This document shows positions 55,356 to 63,632 of a stretch of DNA of 64,000 bases, in pieces. Source of the DNA: Sphingobium sp. C100 (GTDB taxonomy: Bacteria; Pseudomonadota; Alphaproteobacteria; Sphingomonadales; Sphingomonadaceae). The stretch lies in NCBI RefSeq assembly GCF_000508185.1, contig NZ_AYOY01000154.1, positions 1-64,000 on the forward strand, read 5' to 3'. The translations under genes were made by a program, and so were the position numbers. The notes under the pieces were generated by a model that was not told where the DNA came from, did not search any database, and saw only the letters and a program-made list of their open reading frames with translations. The number at the start of each line of letters is the position of its first letter. The stretch's first letter is position 1.

Positions 55356-56434
55356 GCGTTCATCGCCATCTGTTGCTGACTGCTGACGCCGTGGGCGGCG
55401 TTTGGCAATATTCGTTGGAGCTGGCGACGGCGCTGGCGCCGCTCGGCTATCGTGTGACGCTGGCGGTGTTGGGACCGGCGCCGGATGCAAAGCAGCGTGC
55501 CGCCGCAGCGGCGGTTCCGGGATTGGAGATCGTTGAAGCAGGGCTGGCGCTCGACTGGGTTGCTGAGGATGCCGGATCTGTCACCTCGACAGAAATTCGG
55601 CTGGCTGAGTTGGCTGGCGATCTGAACACAGATCTCGTCCAACTTCACACCCCCGCGCTCGTTAGCCGGGGAGCATATCCCTGCCCTGTCGTCACGGTCA
55701 TGCATAGCTGCGTTGCCAGTTGGTGGCGTACCGTCAAGGGCGGCGCGTTGCCAGTCGATTTCTCATGGCGCGCCGCTCTGGCGACCGAGGGCCTGCGGCG
55801 GTCGGCGTTGGTGGTGGCGCCCAGCGCTGCCTTCGGGCGGGAAGTGACCTTCATCTATGGCGTGAGGCCCGTCACCGTCCACAATGGCCGCGACTTCACC
55901 ATTCAGCCTTTCGCAATGCAGGACTATGCCTTCACCGCCGGCCGTTTATGGGATGAGGGCAAGAATCTGCGTACACTTGACGCTGCGGCGAAGCGGATTG
56001 GCGTGCCGTTCAAGGCGGCCGGATCCCTGCAGTCACCGCACGGGGAGGCCATTTCGCTGCATCATCTCCATGCCTTGGGCTCGCTCGACGCGGACGCGAT
56101 GGCGCGGCATCTGGGCTCCCGACCTGTCTTTGCGTCCTCCGCCTTGTATGAGCCATTCGGTCTGGCGGTGCTGGAGGCAGCGTCAGCCGGTTGCGCTCTC
56201 ATTCTGTCCGACATCCCGACATTTCATGAATTGTGGGAAGGGGCGGCGATGTTCGTCGATCCGCATGACGCAGACGGCTTCGCGCGCGCTATCGAAGACA
56301 TGGTCGAGGATATTCCCGTCCGCGTCGCGGCGGGACAGCGCGCCGCAGACCGCGCCTGCGCCTACACCCGCGCGCGCATGGGCGCGCAGATGGCAGGCCT
56401 CTATGCCCAGATCCGTCAAAGGGACGCTGCATGA
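55352..56434 (+). CDS. glycosyltransferase family 4 protein
   Basis: A 360-residue GT-B transferase. The start is GTG 55352, overlapping the TGA of the epimerase (GTGA). The N-terminus has LLLTADAVGGVWQYSLELATAL, and the C-terminal domain has LYEPFGLAVLEAASAGCALILSD, the E-x7-E donor motif. No membrane segment is present. It is the first of four consecutive transferase genes, so the product probably carries several sugars. Donor and acceptor are unknown. Confidence 0.88.
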   Translation: MSVHRHLLLTADAVGGVWQYSLELATALAPLGYRVTLAVLGPAPDAKQRAAAAAVPGLEIVEAGLALDWVAEDAGSVTSTEIRLAELAGDLNTDLVQLHTPALVSRGAYPCPVVTVMHSCVASWWRTVKGGALPVDFSWRAALATEGLRRSALVVAPSAAFGREVTFIYGVRPVTVHNGRDFTIQPFAMQDYAFTAGRLWDEGKNLRTLDAAAKRIGVPFKAAGSLQSPHGEAISLHHLHALGSLDADAMARHLGSRPVFASSALYEPFGLAVLEAASAGCALILSDIPTFHELWEGAAMFVDPHDADGFARAIEDMVEDIPVRVAAGQRAADRACAYTRARMGAQMAGLYAQIRQRDAA

Positions 56435-57552
56435 ACATCGTCTATTTCACTCACTCGCTGCTGTCCTGCTGGAACCATGGCAACGCGCATTTCCTGCGGG
56501 GCGTGCTGCGGGAGTTGGGGGCTGCCGGGCATGAGGTGCAGGCGTTCGAGCCCGAAGGAAATTGGAGCCTGACCAATTTGCTCGCGGATCATGGCGCCGA
56601 GGGGCTCACGGCGTTCCGGCAGGCTTATCCTGAATTGCGCACCCGCAGCTATGGGGCGAAGGATGACCTGCTGGAAATGGTCGATGGCGTGGATCTCGTT
56701 ATCGTTCATGAGTGGAACGATCCTTCGCTCGTGGCCACGCTCGGTATGTTGCGGCGAGGCTACGGCCATTTCACTCTGCTGTTTCACGACACCCATCATC
56801 GCGCTGTGTCCGACCCCGATGCCATCCGAGCCTTTGACTTATCGGGCTATGATGGTGTTCTAGCTTTTGGCGAGGCCCTGTCCGACGTTTATCGCCGTCG
56901 GGGATGGGGGAAGCGGGTGTGGACCTGGCATGAGGCAGCAGACCTGCGCCATTTCCATCCACCGCAGCAGGAGGGTGAGCGCCAAGGGCTGGTGTGGATC
57001 GGCAATTGGGGTGATGGCGAGCGCACCGCCGAACTGCAGGACTATCTGCTTCAGCCTGCATCGGCCGCGGGCTTTCCGCTCGACATATATGGCGTGCGCT
57101 ACCCGGTGGAGGCGATCGCCATGCTGCAACGCCATGGCGTAACCTATCATGGGTGGGCGCCGAACGCCTGCGCGCCAGATATTTTCGCGCGACATCTGGC
57201 GACCATTCACGTTCCCCGCCACTATTATACCCAGCTTCTGCCCGGTATCCCGACTATCCGCATATTCGAGGCGCTGGCCTGCGGTATCCCCTTGGTGTCG
57301 GCGCCATGGGTAGACAGCGAGGCGCTGTTTCGCCCCGGAGAGGACTTCCTGTTCGCCCGGGACGGTGCCGAGATGACACGACATCTGAGGGCGCTTGCGG
57401 CCGATCCTAAGCTGCGGGCTTCATTGGTGCATAGCGGACTGGAAACGGTGCGAAGCCGCCATAGCTGCGCCCATCGGGCGCACGAACTACTCGATATTGT
57501 CGGCGCCCTTCGCCAGGACGCCGGCGCAGCTTCCATGGAGCCTGCCGCATGA
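56431..57552 (+). CDS. CgeB-like glycosyltransferase, first of three paralogues
   Basis: A 373-residue protein. Its start MNIVYFTHSLLSCWNHGNA resembles those of the next two genes. The C-terminal domain (about 190-345) has LPGIPTIRIFEALACGIPLVSAP and GEDFLFARD, as in the glycosyltransferase domain of CgeB proteins, known from Bacillus spore-crust polysaccharide. It acts in the cytoplasm with an unknown donor. It is coupled by four-base overlaps to the GT4 gene before it and the next paralogue after it. Confidence 0.82.
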   Translation: MNIVYFTHSLLSCWNHGNAHFLRGVLRELGAAGHEVQAFEPEGNWSLTNLLADHGAEGLTAFRQAYPELRTRSYGAKDDLLEMVDGVDLVIVHEWNDPSLVATLGMLRRGYGHFTLLFHDTHHRAVSDPDAIRAFDLSGYDGVLAFGEALSDVYRRRGWGKRVWTWHEAADLRHFHPPQQEGERQGLVWIGNWGDGERTAELQDYLLQPASAAGFPLDIYGVRYPVEAIAMLQRHGVTYHGWAPNACAPDIFARHLATIHVPRHYYTQLLPGIPTIRIFEALACGIPLVSAPWVDSEALFRPGEDFLFARDGAEMTRHLRALAADPKLRASLVHSGLETVRSRHSCAHRAHELLDIVGALRQDAGAASMEPAA

Positions 57553-58655
57553 AAATCGCATTTTACGGGTCCAGTTTGCTTTCGTCCTACTGGAACGGTG
57601 CCGCGACCTATTATCGCGGCATCCTGTGTGAGCTTGCCCGCCGCGGCCATGACATAAGCTTCTACGAACCTGACGCATTTGATCGCCAACAGCATCGCGA
57701 CATCGACCCGCCATCCTGGGCGCGGGTCATTGTCTATCCCGCCACGCCCGAAGGTCTGGCCAATGTCATCAAGGACGCCGCCCAAGCGGATGTTGTCGTG
57801 AAAGCGAGCGGGGTAGGCGTCTTCGACGATGAACTGATGGTCGGCGTGATGCAGCAGGCAAAGCCCGACGCCCTGCGTATCTTCTGGGATGTCGATGCCG
57901 CAGCGACCCTGGAAGAAATGCGCGCTGATTCGGGCCATGCGGTGCGCAAAATCTTGCCGCAGCTGGATCTGGTGTTGACCTACGGCGGCGGCGATCCGGT
58001 CGTGTCGGCTTACCGAGAGCTGGGCGCGAGAGACTGTGTGCCGGTCTATAATGCGTTGGACCCCGACAGCCACTTTCCGGTCGCACCCGATCCGCGTTTC
58101 ACCTGTGATCTTGCATTTCTGGGCAACCGGCTACCCGACCGTGAGGCGAGAGTGGAGGAGTTCTTCCTCAAGCCAGCGGTCCTGCTCCCCGACCGGTCCT
58201 TCCTGATCGGGGGAAATGGGTGGGATAGCAAGCCCGTACCCGACAATGTCCGCAGCCATGGGCATGTTTACACTACCCAACATAATGGTTTCAATTGCAC
58301 GCCACTCGCCGTCCTGAACGTTGCGCGCGAAAGCATGGCGCATATCGGCTTTTCTCCTGCTACGCGGGTGTTTGAGGCGGCCGGGGCGGCGGCATGTCTC
58401 ATCACGGACGCATGGGAAGGCATCGAGCTATTTCTCACGCCGGGCGAGGAAGTCCTGGTCGCGCGCGATGGGCAGGACGTGGCGGATCATCTGGCCGCCC
58501 TGACGCCGGAGCGCGCGCGGGCAATCGGTCAAGCCGCGCGCGCGCGCGTCATTATGGAGCATAGCTATGCGCTAAGAGGTGCGCAGGTCGATGCGATCCT
58601 GCGGGAGCAGCGGAATCGCGTGGTTCAACATCAGCATCATATGGAGGGCGCATGA
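57549..58655 (+). CDS. CgeB-like glycosyltransferase, second paralogue
   Basis: A 368-residue transferase with MKIAFYGSSLLSSYWNGAAT at the start, a central DLAFLGNRLPDRE and a C-terminal IGFSPATRVFEAAGAAACLITD plus GEEVLVARDGQ. Of the three it is the closest in pattern to CgeB. Four-base overlaps on both sides. Sharing of the N-terminal pattern with its two neighbours points to tandem duplication and divergence, with each probably adding a different residue. Confidence 0.85.
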   Translation: MKIAFYGSSLLSSYWNGAATYYRGILCELARRGHDISFYEPDAFDRQQHRDIDPPSWARVIVYPATPEGLANVIKDAAQADVVVKASGVGVFDDELMVGVMQQAKPDALRIFWDVDAAATLEEMRADSGHAVRKILPQLDLVLTYGGGDPVVSAYRELGARDCVPVYNALDPDSHFPVAPDPRFTCDLAFLGNRLPDREARVEEFFLKPAVLLPDRSFLIGGNGWDSKPVPDNVRSHGHVYTTQHNGFNCTPLAVLNVARESMAHIGFSPATRVFEAAGAAACLITDAWEGIELFLTPGEEVLVARDGQDVADHLAALTPERARAIGQAARARVIMEHSYALRGAQVDAILREQRNRVVQHQHHMEGA

Positions 58656-59731
58656 AGCTTGTCGTCCTGGGCCTTAGCCTTTCCTCTTCTTGGGGAAACG
58701 GCCATGCAACGACCTATCGCGCGCTGCTGTCCGCCTTCGCCGCTCGCGGACACGACATTCTGTTCCTCGAACGGGACATCCCCTGGTACGCGCGACAGCG
58801 TGACCTTCAGCAACCGGATTATTGCCGGCTGTCATTCTACGGCGACCTGACGGAGCTGGATACCTGGCGCGACGAAATTGCATCGGCAGATGCCGTGATT
58901 GTCGGGTCCTACGTACCGGACGGGATTGCAGTTGGTCACTATGTCCAGAGCGAGGCTCGCGGCGTTGTTGCCTTTTACGATATCGACACGCCGGTGACGT
59001 TGGCGCGCCTGAAGAACGGGGACTGTGACTATCTTTCCGAAAATCTGATTTCGGGCTACGACATTTATCTCTCCTTCACCGGCGGGCCTACGCTTGACCT
59101 GCTTGAGCAGCGTTACCGGTCGCCCATGGCGCGTGCGCTTTACTGTTCCGTCGATCATTCCGCCTACCATCCTGTCGAGGGGCGCAAGCGGTGGGACATG
59201 TCTTATCTGGGCACTTATAGTGCCGATCGCCAGCCGACGTTGGAGCGGCTGCTGATCGCGCTTGCGCGGCGAATGCCTGAAATGCGCTTCTGCGTTGCGG
59301 GTCCGCAATATCCTCCCGATATCGACTGGCCCGACAATGTCGAGCGGATCGACCATTTGCCACCGGCCGAACATGCGGCTTTCTATTCCGCGTCCCGTTA
59401 TACGCTCAATGTCACGCGCGCCGACATGATCATGGCGGGTTGGTCGCCATCGGTGCGCCTGTTCGAGGCCGCGGCTTGTGGCACCCCGATCATATCGGAC
59501 ATCTGGCCTGGCCTGCCGGACCTGCTTGCGCCCAATCGCGAAGTTCTGCTCGCCGACAAGGTCGAACAGATTTTTCTCTGGTTGCATGAAGACCGCTCAG
59601 CTGTCGGCTTGGCGGCGCGCGACAGGATATTGGCGGATCACACCGCCTTGGCGCGAGCGGCGCAGCTGGAGGAATATTTGCGGGGCGCGGCTGCGAAGGC
59701 GACGGTCTGCGGGACCATCGCAGCCGAATGA
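58652..59731 (+). CDS. CgeB-like glycosyltransferase, third paralogue
   Basis: A 359-residue transferase. It begins MKLVVLGLSLSSSWGNGHAT, followed by YRALLSAFAARGHDI as in the paralogues, and has MSYLGTYSADRQPTLERLL and WSPSVRLFEAAACGTPIISD in the donor domain. The gap to the next gene is 28 bp, the only non-overlapping junction in this arm. Function is as for its neighbours, with an unknown sugar. Confidence 0.84.
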   Translation: MKLVVLGLSLSSSWGNGHATTYRALLSAFAARGHDILFLERDIPWYARQRDLQQPDYCRLSFYGDLTELDTWRDEIASADAVIVGSYVPDGIAVGHYVQSEARGVVAFYDIDTPVTLARLKNGDCDYLSENLISGYDIYLSFTGGPTLDLLEQRYRSPMARALYCSVDHSAYHPVEGRKRWDMSYLGTYSADRQPTLERLLIALARRMPEMRFCVAGPQYPPDIDWPDNVERIDHLPPAEHAAFYSASRYTLNVTRADMIMAGWSPSVRLFEAAACGTPIISDIWPGLPDLLAPNREVLLADKVEQIFLWLHEDRSAVGLAARDRILADHTALARAAQLEEYLRGAAAKATVCGTIAAE

Positions 59732-59759
59732 CCATCAAGAATGGAAAGGATGGAAGCCG

Positions 59760-60800
59760 ATGAAAAGCGGACAGGATGTCGTATTGGTTGCCGGCGGGGC
59801 GGGGTTCATCGGCTCCCATCTCTGCCGCGCGCTGCTCGAACGCGGCGCGGAAGTTATCTGCATCGACAATTTGCAGACGGCGCGAGACGCCAATTTGCGT
59901 ACGCTGGAAGGCGAACGCGCCTTTACCTTCTTGCGAGCGGACATTGTCGATCCATTGCCGGACGCCATCCTGCGTCGCAGAGACATCGGGCGTATCTACA
60001 ATCTCGCTTGCGCTGCTTCGCCACCGCAATATCAGGTCGACCCGGAACATACGATGCTGACGAACGTGGTTGGGACAGATCGTCTGCTGCGGTTGGCAGA
60101 GCAGACCGGGGCGCGTTTCCTCCTGACGTCCACGAGCGAGGTTTATGGTGACCCTGAAGCGCATCCGCAGCGGGAGGAATATCGCGGATGGGTGAACTGC
60201 ACCGGTCCACGCGCCTGTTATGATGAAGGCAAGCGTGCGGCAGAGGCAATGGCATTCGATTTTGCTCGCCTTGGTCGTGCCGATGTGCGGGTGGCTCGCC
60301 TCTTCAATACCTATGGGCCGAATATGCATCCCGATGATGGTCGAGTGGTTTCCAATCTCCTCTGTCAGGCCCTGACCGGAGCGGATATCACGATCTTCGG
60401 CGACGGCTCCCAGACCCGCAGCTTCTGTTATGTGTCCGACATGGTTGATGGGTTGATCCGCTTGATGGAATCCGACATGCGGGATTTATTGCCAGTCAAT
60501 CTGGGCAATCCGGAAGAATATACGATATTGCAGTTGGCGGAGCGGATCATCGCGGAAGTCGGCGCCGGTGGGCAGCTCGTCCATCAGCCTCTGCCTCAAG
60601 ACGATCCCAGACGTCGGCGTCCCGACATCAGCCGGGCGCAGACCGTCCTGGGGTGGGAGCCACGCGTGCCGTTGGCGGAAGGACTGAAACACACCTGCCT
60701 CTATTTCGCACAGCAGATGAAGGATCTGCGTTCTTCGGCCGACCACAAGCGAACATCAGCGCTATTCCCGCACATCGCGCCGGCGCTGGCGGCGGAATGA
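59760..60800 (+). CDS. UDP-glucuronate decarboxylase-like SDR (UDP-xylose synthase type)
   Basis: A 346-residue extended SDR. It has GGAGFIGSHLCRALL, NLACAASPPQYQVDPEHT, the catalytic region TSTSEVYGDPEAHPQREEY, and YDEGKRAAEAM with Tyr and Lys. This set matches UXS enzymes that convert UDP-glucuronate to UDP-xylose. dTDP-glucose dehydratase is less likely because of the GPRACYDEGKR stretch. It could supply the xylose donor to the CgeB or GT4 enzymes. ATG 59760 is preceded by GGAAG; in-frame ATG 59478 lies inside the previous gene. Confidence 0.88.
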   Translation: MKSGQDVVLVAGGAGFIGSHLCRALLERGAEVICIDNLQTARDANLRTLEGERAFTFLRADIVDPLPDAILRRRDIGRIYNLACAASPPQYQVDPEHTMLTNVVGTDRLLRLAEQTGARFLLTSTSEVYGDPEAHPQREEYRGWVNCTGPRACYDEGKRAAEAMAFDFARLGRADVRVARLFNTYGPNMHPDDGRVVSNLLCQALTGADITIFGDGSQTRSFCYVSDMVDGLIRLMESDMRDLLPVNLGNPEEYTILQLAERIIAEVGAGGQLVHQPLPQDDPRRRRPDISRAQTVLGWEPRVPLAEGLKHTCLYFAQQMKDLRSSADHKRTSALFPHIAPALAAE

Positions 60801-60842
60801 AGCTGTTGTGAAAATGCACCCTGTCGATACGGTATGATGCAA

Positions 60843-60866
60843 GGCGGTCGGCCATGTGCGACCGCC
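60843..60866. terminator. bidirectional hairpin between UXS-like and crp-type genes
   Basis: GGCGGTCG (60843-60850), 8-base loop, CGACCGCC (60859-60866), in the 69-bp convergent gap. It fits a shared terminator, though no T-run is present. Confidence 0.55.
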
Positions 60867-60869
60867 GGG

Positions 60870-61616
60870 TCAGTGAGCTTGGCGCCAACTCTGGTTCATC
60901 TCAAGATAGCCGCCTTCAAATCCGCCAACCGCAGCAAGTGCATCCCAGTCCGGGACTTGCACATCGCGCCCCTGAACGATGAGGAGATTGTCCTGCCGAA
61001 GCGCGCGCATGACCCGGTTCATATGGACCGGAGTCATGCCCAAAGCATCGGCCAGCTGCGACTGAATGGCCAGCACCTGAAATGAATGACGGCTGCCTAG
61101 ACCGGCCTGCTCGATCCGCAGGCTAAGTTCACAGAAGAGATGCGCCGTGCGCTTCCGCGCGTCGCGCCGTCCGACATTGACCACCCATTGCGACAGGATG
61201 GATGCGTCGGCAACACAATCTCGCCAGAAGGCTTCGGCCACCGCGGGATAGGCCTGCACAAGATCCTTTAACTGTTGATGTGGCACCCTGATGATGGTCA
61301 GCCGGGCGGACAAGGCCTGGAGCGCCCATTCGACCTTGGGCAGCATTAACGAATAGAGATCGCACATGTCGCCGGGGATATAAACCGCGGTGATCTGCCG
61401 CAGACCGTCGGGCAACTGGCCGAAGCGGGCTGCCATGCCTGACACCACCAGGCAGGAAAAATCCGTCAACTCCCCCGGTCTGACGATATCTTGATGAGGC
61501 GGAATTTCGGCTTCACGCCCCTCGAGCGCCAATATGGCTCCCTTTTCTTCCTCCGTCAGGCACGATCGCTGGCACAATTTGCGGACGAAAAGATCAAGTG
61601 CGGAATGGACGGACAT
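60870..61616 (-). CDS. Crp/Fnr-family transcriptional regulator
   Basis: A 248-residue regulator. The cyclic-nucleotide-binding-like beta roll spans about residues 25-150 (HQDIVRPGELTDFSCLVVSGMAARF, YIPGDMCDL) and the helix-turn-helix about 175-235 (IQSQLADALGMTPVHMNRVMRALRQ). Only C15 and C19 lie near the N-terminus, too few for the Fnr 4Fe-4S set, so it is FixK-like. The recognition helix ends HMNR, shared with the regulator at 62557. The ligand is unknown. It lies next to the glycan locus and the small stress genes. Confidence 0.9.
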   Translation of the reverse strand: MSVHSALDLFVRKLCQRSCLTEEEKGAILALEGREAEIPPHQDIVRPGELTDFSCLVVSGMAARFGQLPDGLRQITAVYIPGDMCDLYSLMLPKVEWALQALSARLTIIRVPHQQLKDLVQAYPAVAEAFWRDCVADASILSQWVVNVGRRDARKRTAHLFCELSLRIEQAGLGSRHSFQVLAIQSQLADALGMTPVHMNRVMRALRQDNLLIVQGRDVQVPDWDALAAVGGFEGGYLEMNQSWRQAH

Positions 61617-61685
61617 AGACGCGACTCCGGTGGCTCATCGCTACCGCGGGGCTACATCGCTGCCAATCTTACTGACATAGCTGGG

Positions 61686-61931
61686 TCAGCGTTTGAAAAA
61701 TACACATTCTCCAAAGCGAACGACCTTCAGAACGGTTCCGTCTCGATCGGCGATTTCCAGTCGATCATTTAAATCTACGGGCAGACCGTGTCGGATATGC
61801 TCCGCGATGATATCGCGGGCGTTGCGGACCGCTTCTTTCTCTGCGGCGGCCAAGTTCACGAAATCCCGTCCTTCTTCGTCCCAGACATCCGCATCGTTGA
61901 AGAGGTTCAGATGATAGAGGGTCATCGCCAT
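61686..61931 (-). CDS. DUF6894 family small protein
   Basis: An 81-residue protein of the DUF6894 type: YHLNLFNDADVWDEEGRDFVNLAAAEKEAV with the D-x-x-G-x-x-x-x-x-L pattern, then a C-terminal LEIADRDGTVLKVVRF beta hairpin. The family is common in sphingomonads and rhizobia, has no known function and is often stress induced. It is probably co-transcribed with the two small genes before it (61961 and 62178). Start M1 or M3. Confidence 0.78.
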   Translation of the reverse strand: MAMTLYHLNLFNDADVWDEEGRDFVNLAAAEKEAVRNARDIIAEHIRHGLPVDLNDRLEIADRDGTVLKVVRFGECVFFKR

Positions 61932-61960
61932 CCCGATTTGAACAGGCGTGGAAGCGCTGA

Positions 61961-62173
61961 TCAGCGCGCTGAATCGCGGTGCCGTTCCAGATAGGCAGCC
62001 ACAGCGCCGATATTATGTCCGACCTGCTCGATCGCACGCTCCAGTTCCTGCCGGCACGTGCCAAGGCGCTGGGTCCAATATTGCGCATCCCATGCGCGAT
62101 CACAGCGCACATATTTCAGGTCGGCCGGTATCGGTGGACTTGCTTCCTGCGGCCGAGGGGTGACTTCTTGCAT
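61961..62173 (-). CDS. DUF3606-like small protein
   Basis: A 70-residue protein whose C-terminal 40 residues (DAQYWTQRLGTCRQELERAIEQVGHNIGAVAAYL) fit DUF3606, a small family of unknown function with the pattern YWT...LG.....L..A...VG. The ATG at 62173 is preceded by GGGGAG eight bases upstream and was preferred to the in-frame ATG at 62194. Four bases separate it from the 43-residue gene upstream. Confidence 0.72.
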   Translation of the reverse strand: MQEVTPRPQEASPPIPADLKYVRCDRAWDAQYWTQRLGTCRQELERAIEQVGHNIGAVAAYLERHRDSAR

Positions 62174-62177
62174 GGTA

Positions 62178-62309
62178 TCAACTCCCCGGTTCAACGTTCA
62201 CCGGAGGGGCCAGAGGGTTGGTGTCCTCTCCAGAGGTGTCGCGCTTATCCTGGTTCTTCGATGCCGGCTCGTGCTGGTCCGCCCCCTGCTTTTCGTCAGC
62301 GTCTTTCAT
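62178..62309 (-). CDS. 43-residue hydrophilic protein, unknown
   Basis: MKDADEKQGADQHEPASKNQ and onward: a highly charged, Pro-rich, probably disordered peptide with no recognised domain. The ATG at 62309 has AGGAG nine bases upstream (CATAGGAGAACCCGC). It leads a three-gene leftward operon with the DUF3606 and DUF6894 genes, downstream of an EcfG-like promoter. Its size makes the call less certain. Confidence 0.6.
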   Translation of the reverse strand: MKDADEKQGADQHEPASKNQDKRDTSGEDTNPLAPPVNVEPGS

Positions 62310-62331
62310 GCGGGTTCTCCTATGAAAGATC

Positions 62332-62356
62332 AGCGTGTTGGCGCCTGGGAAGTTCC
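62332..62356 (-). promoter_or_regulatory. candidate EcfG-type promoter for the small-gene operon
   Basis: On the minus strand GGAAC (62356-62352), 16 bases, CGCT (62335-62332), ending 22 bp before the 43-residue gene. It is the same variant, GGAACTTCC at the -35 side and CGCT at the -10, as before ku, one mismatch from EcfG consensus. Confidence 0.4.
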
Positions 62357-62556
62357 GGGGCGACATAACCTGCGTAAGCCAAATATGCGTTTTCGGGCGG
62401 CGGTGCCTTGCTCAAAGGATGGAACTTCTCGTCTGGCATTGTTTTGCCACAAAAGATGCGTCGGACATCCGGAAAATTCCTCATTTAGAACATATGTGAA
62501 TCCGCTCTGATGCATTTTGGCTATTTTGATGTCGGGGGGCTTCCCAGGGGATGCCC

Positions 62557-63192
62557 ATGTTGAACCAGATAGCAGCGAGTGAAGATCTCGTCTTCTTTCG
62601 ACCGCATCAGTTTCTGACGCGGGAGAACGAGCGCCCGGACGCCTTGTTCGATATCGTAGAAGGATGGGCGTGTCGCCATCGGCTTCTGTCGGACGGGCGC
62701 CGACAGATCACAGCCCTTTATCTGCCCGGCGATCTGTGCGACCCGCTTTGGTCGCTGACATCGACTTGCAACGAGCCTGTCGTCGCTCTCACCAATATTC
62801 GGGCGACCCGAAGGACGTTGAATGTGGCTGATGGATATATCCTGGACCGGCAGAAGGGCTTCTCGACGCGTCTGGCGGAAAGTGTCGAGCGGCAGTCCAA
62901 TTGGCTGGTAAGCCTGGGGCGCAAGACGGCGGTCGAACGGTTGGCCCACCTATTGCTGGAACTGTTTGAGCGGATGCGGCGGGCGGGCCTGGCCTATGGC
63001 CAACAATGTGCGCTTCCCTTGACGCAGATGGATATTGCGGACGCGACCGGGCTGACGGCAGTCCATGTGAACCGGACCCTCCAGTCCATGCGGTCCAAAG
63101 GCGTGCTGGAATTGCATTCCAAATGGCTTCGCATCCCGGATCTTGGCGCGCTGCGTGATCTCGCCGCGCTGGGGCCGAATGATGCCGTCTGA
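62557..63192 (+). CDS. Crp/Fnr-family transcriptional regulator
   Basis: A 211-residue regulator starting at ATG 62557, six bases after AGGGG; ATG 62551 leaves no spacing. The beta roll covers about residues 8-120 (YLPGDLCDPLW as in the 60870 regulator) and the HTH has LTQMDIADATGLTAVHVNRTLQSMRSKGVL. It has no Fnr-type cysteine cluster. The shared YLPGD and VHVNR stretches show it is a paralogue of the other two Crp-type genes in this window. Target and ligand unknown. Confidence 0.9.
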   Translation: MLNQIAASEDLVFFRPHQFLTRENERPDALFDIVEGWACRHRLLSDGRRQITALYLPGDLCDPLWSLTSTCNEPVVALTNIRATRRTLNVADGYILDRQKGFSTRLAESVERQSNWLVSLGRKTAVERLAHLLLELFERMRRAGLAYGQQCALPLTQMDIADATGLTAVHVNRTLQSMRSKGVLELHSKWLRIPDLGALRDLAALGPNDAV

Positions 63193-63251
63193 GCCTGGAT
63201 GTAAATATTACCAGTGAGTTAGCTTATGTTAGCGTCGGGACGCTGCGGCTT

Positions 63252-63276
63252 GGAGCAAGGTGCACCGCTTCCTGTT
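63252..63276 (+). promoter_or_regulatory. weak EcfG-like promoter candidate before the 91-residue gene
   Basis: GGAGC (63252-63256), 16 bases, TGTT (63273-63276); two mismatches to GGAAC-N16-CGTT. It is listed because of the other candidates around it. Confidence 0.25.
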
Positions 63277-63311
63277 GTGAGGGATGAACATCCCCAAAAC
63301 AGGAGCATCAG

Positions 63312-63587
63312 ATGAGCAGCGCGACCAAGACGACAGATCATGACATCATCAGGGAATGGGCGGAACAACGGGGCGGAAGACCAGCGGTCATTCGGACGGG
63401 AGACGGGAGCGGCGGCGTGCTGCGCCTGGATTTCGGAGAAAAAGAAGACGCGCTGGAGGAGATCGGCTGGGAGGAGTTTTTCTCGATATTCGACGAGGCC
63501 GATATTGCTTTTCTCCATCAGGAGGAAACCGACAACGGTGCACTTAGCCGCTTCTTCAAGTTCATCCGCCAGGACGAGGAAGGATGA
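63312..63587 (+). CDS. 91-residue hypothetical protein (often mislabelled branching enzyme)
   Basis: A small acidic protein: [17 protein letters not shown], then [22 protein letters not shown] and [22 protein letters not shown] recognise this as a short family that databases often call 1,4-alpha-glucan branching enzyme although it is far too small and has no catalytic motif of that enzyme. Function unknown. ACAGGAG precedes the ATG. It sits between two Crp-type genes, suggesting control by them or by stress sigma factor. Confidence 0.75.
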   Translation: MSSATKTTDHDIIREWAEQRGGRPAVIRTGDGSGGVLRLDFGEKEDALEEIGWEEFFSIFDEADIAFLHQEETDNGALSRFFKFIRQDEEG

Positions 63588-63632
63588 TCCCGCCGCATCG
63601 AAATTGTTGCACTGGCACGCGTTCGCGCGCGC

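Noticed and set aside
55352-59731. Capsule or O-antigen assembly locus
   Set aside because: No flippase, polymerase, chain-length regulator, ABC exporter or initiating lipid-carrier transferase occurs in either arm.
62421-62443. EcfG-type promoter before the Crp-type gene at 62557
   Set aside because: GGAAC at 62421 is followed by TGTT after only 14 bases, short of the 16-17 required.
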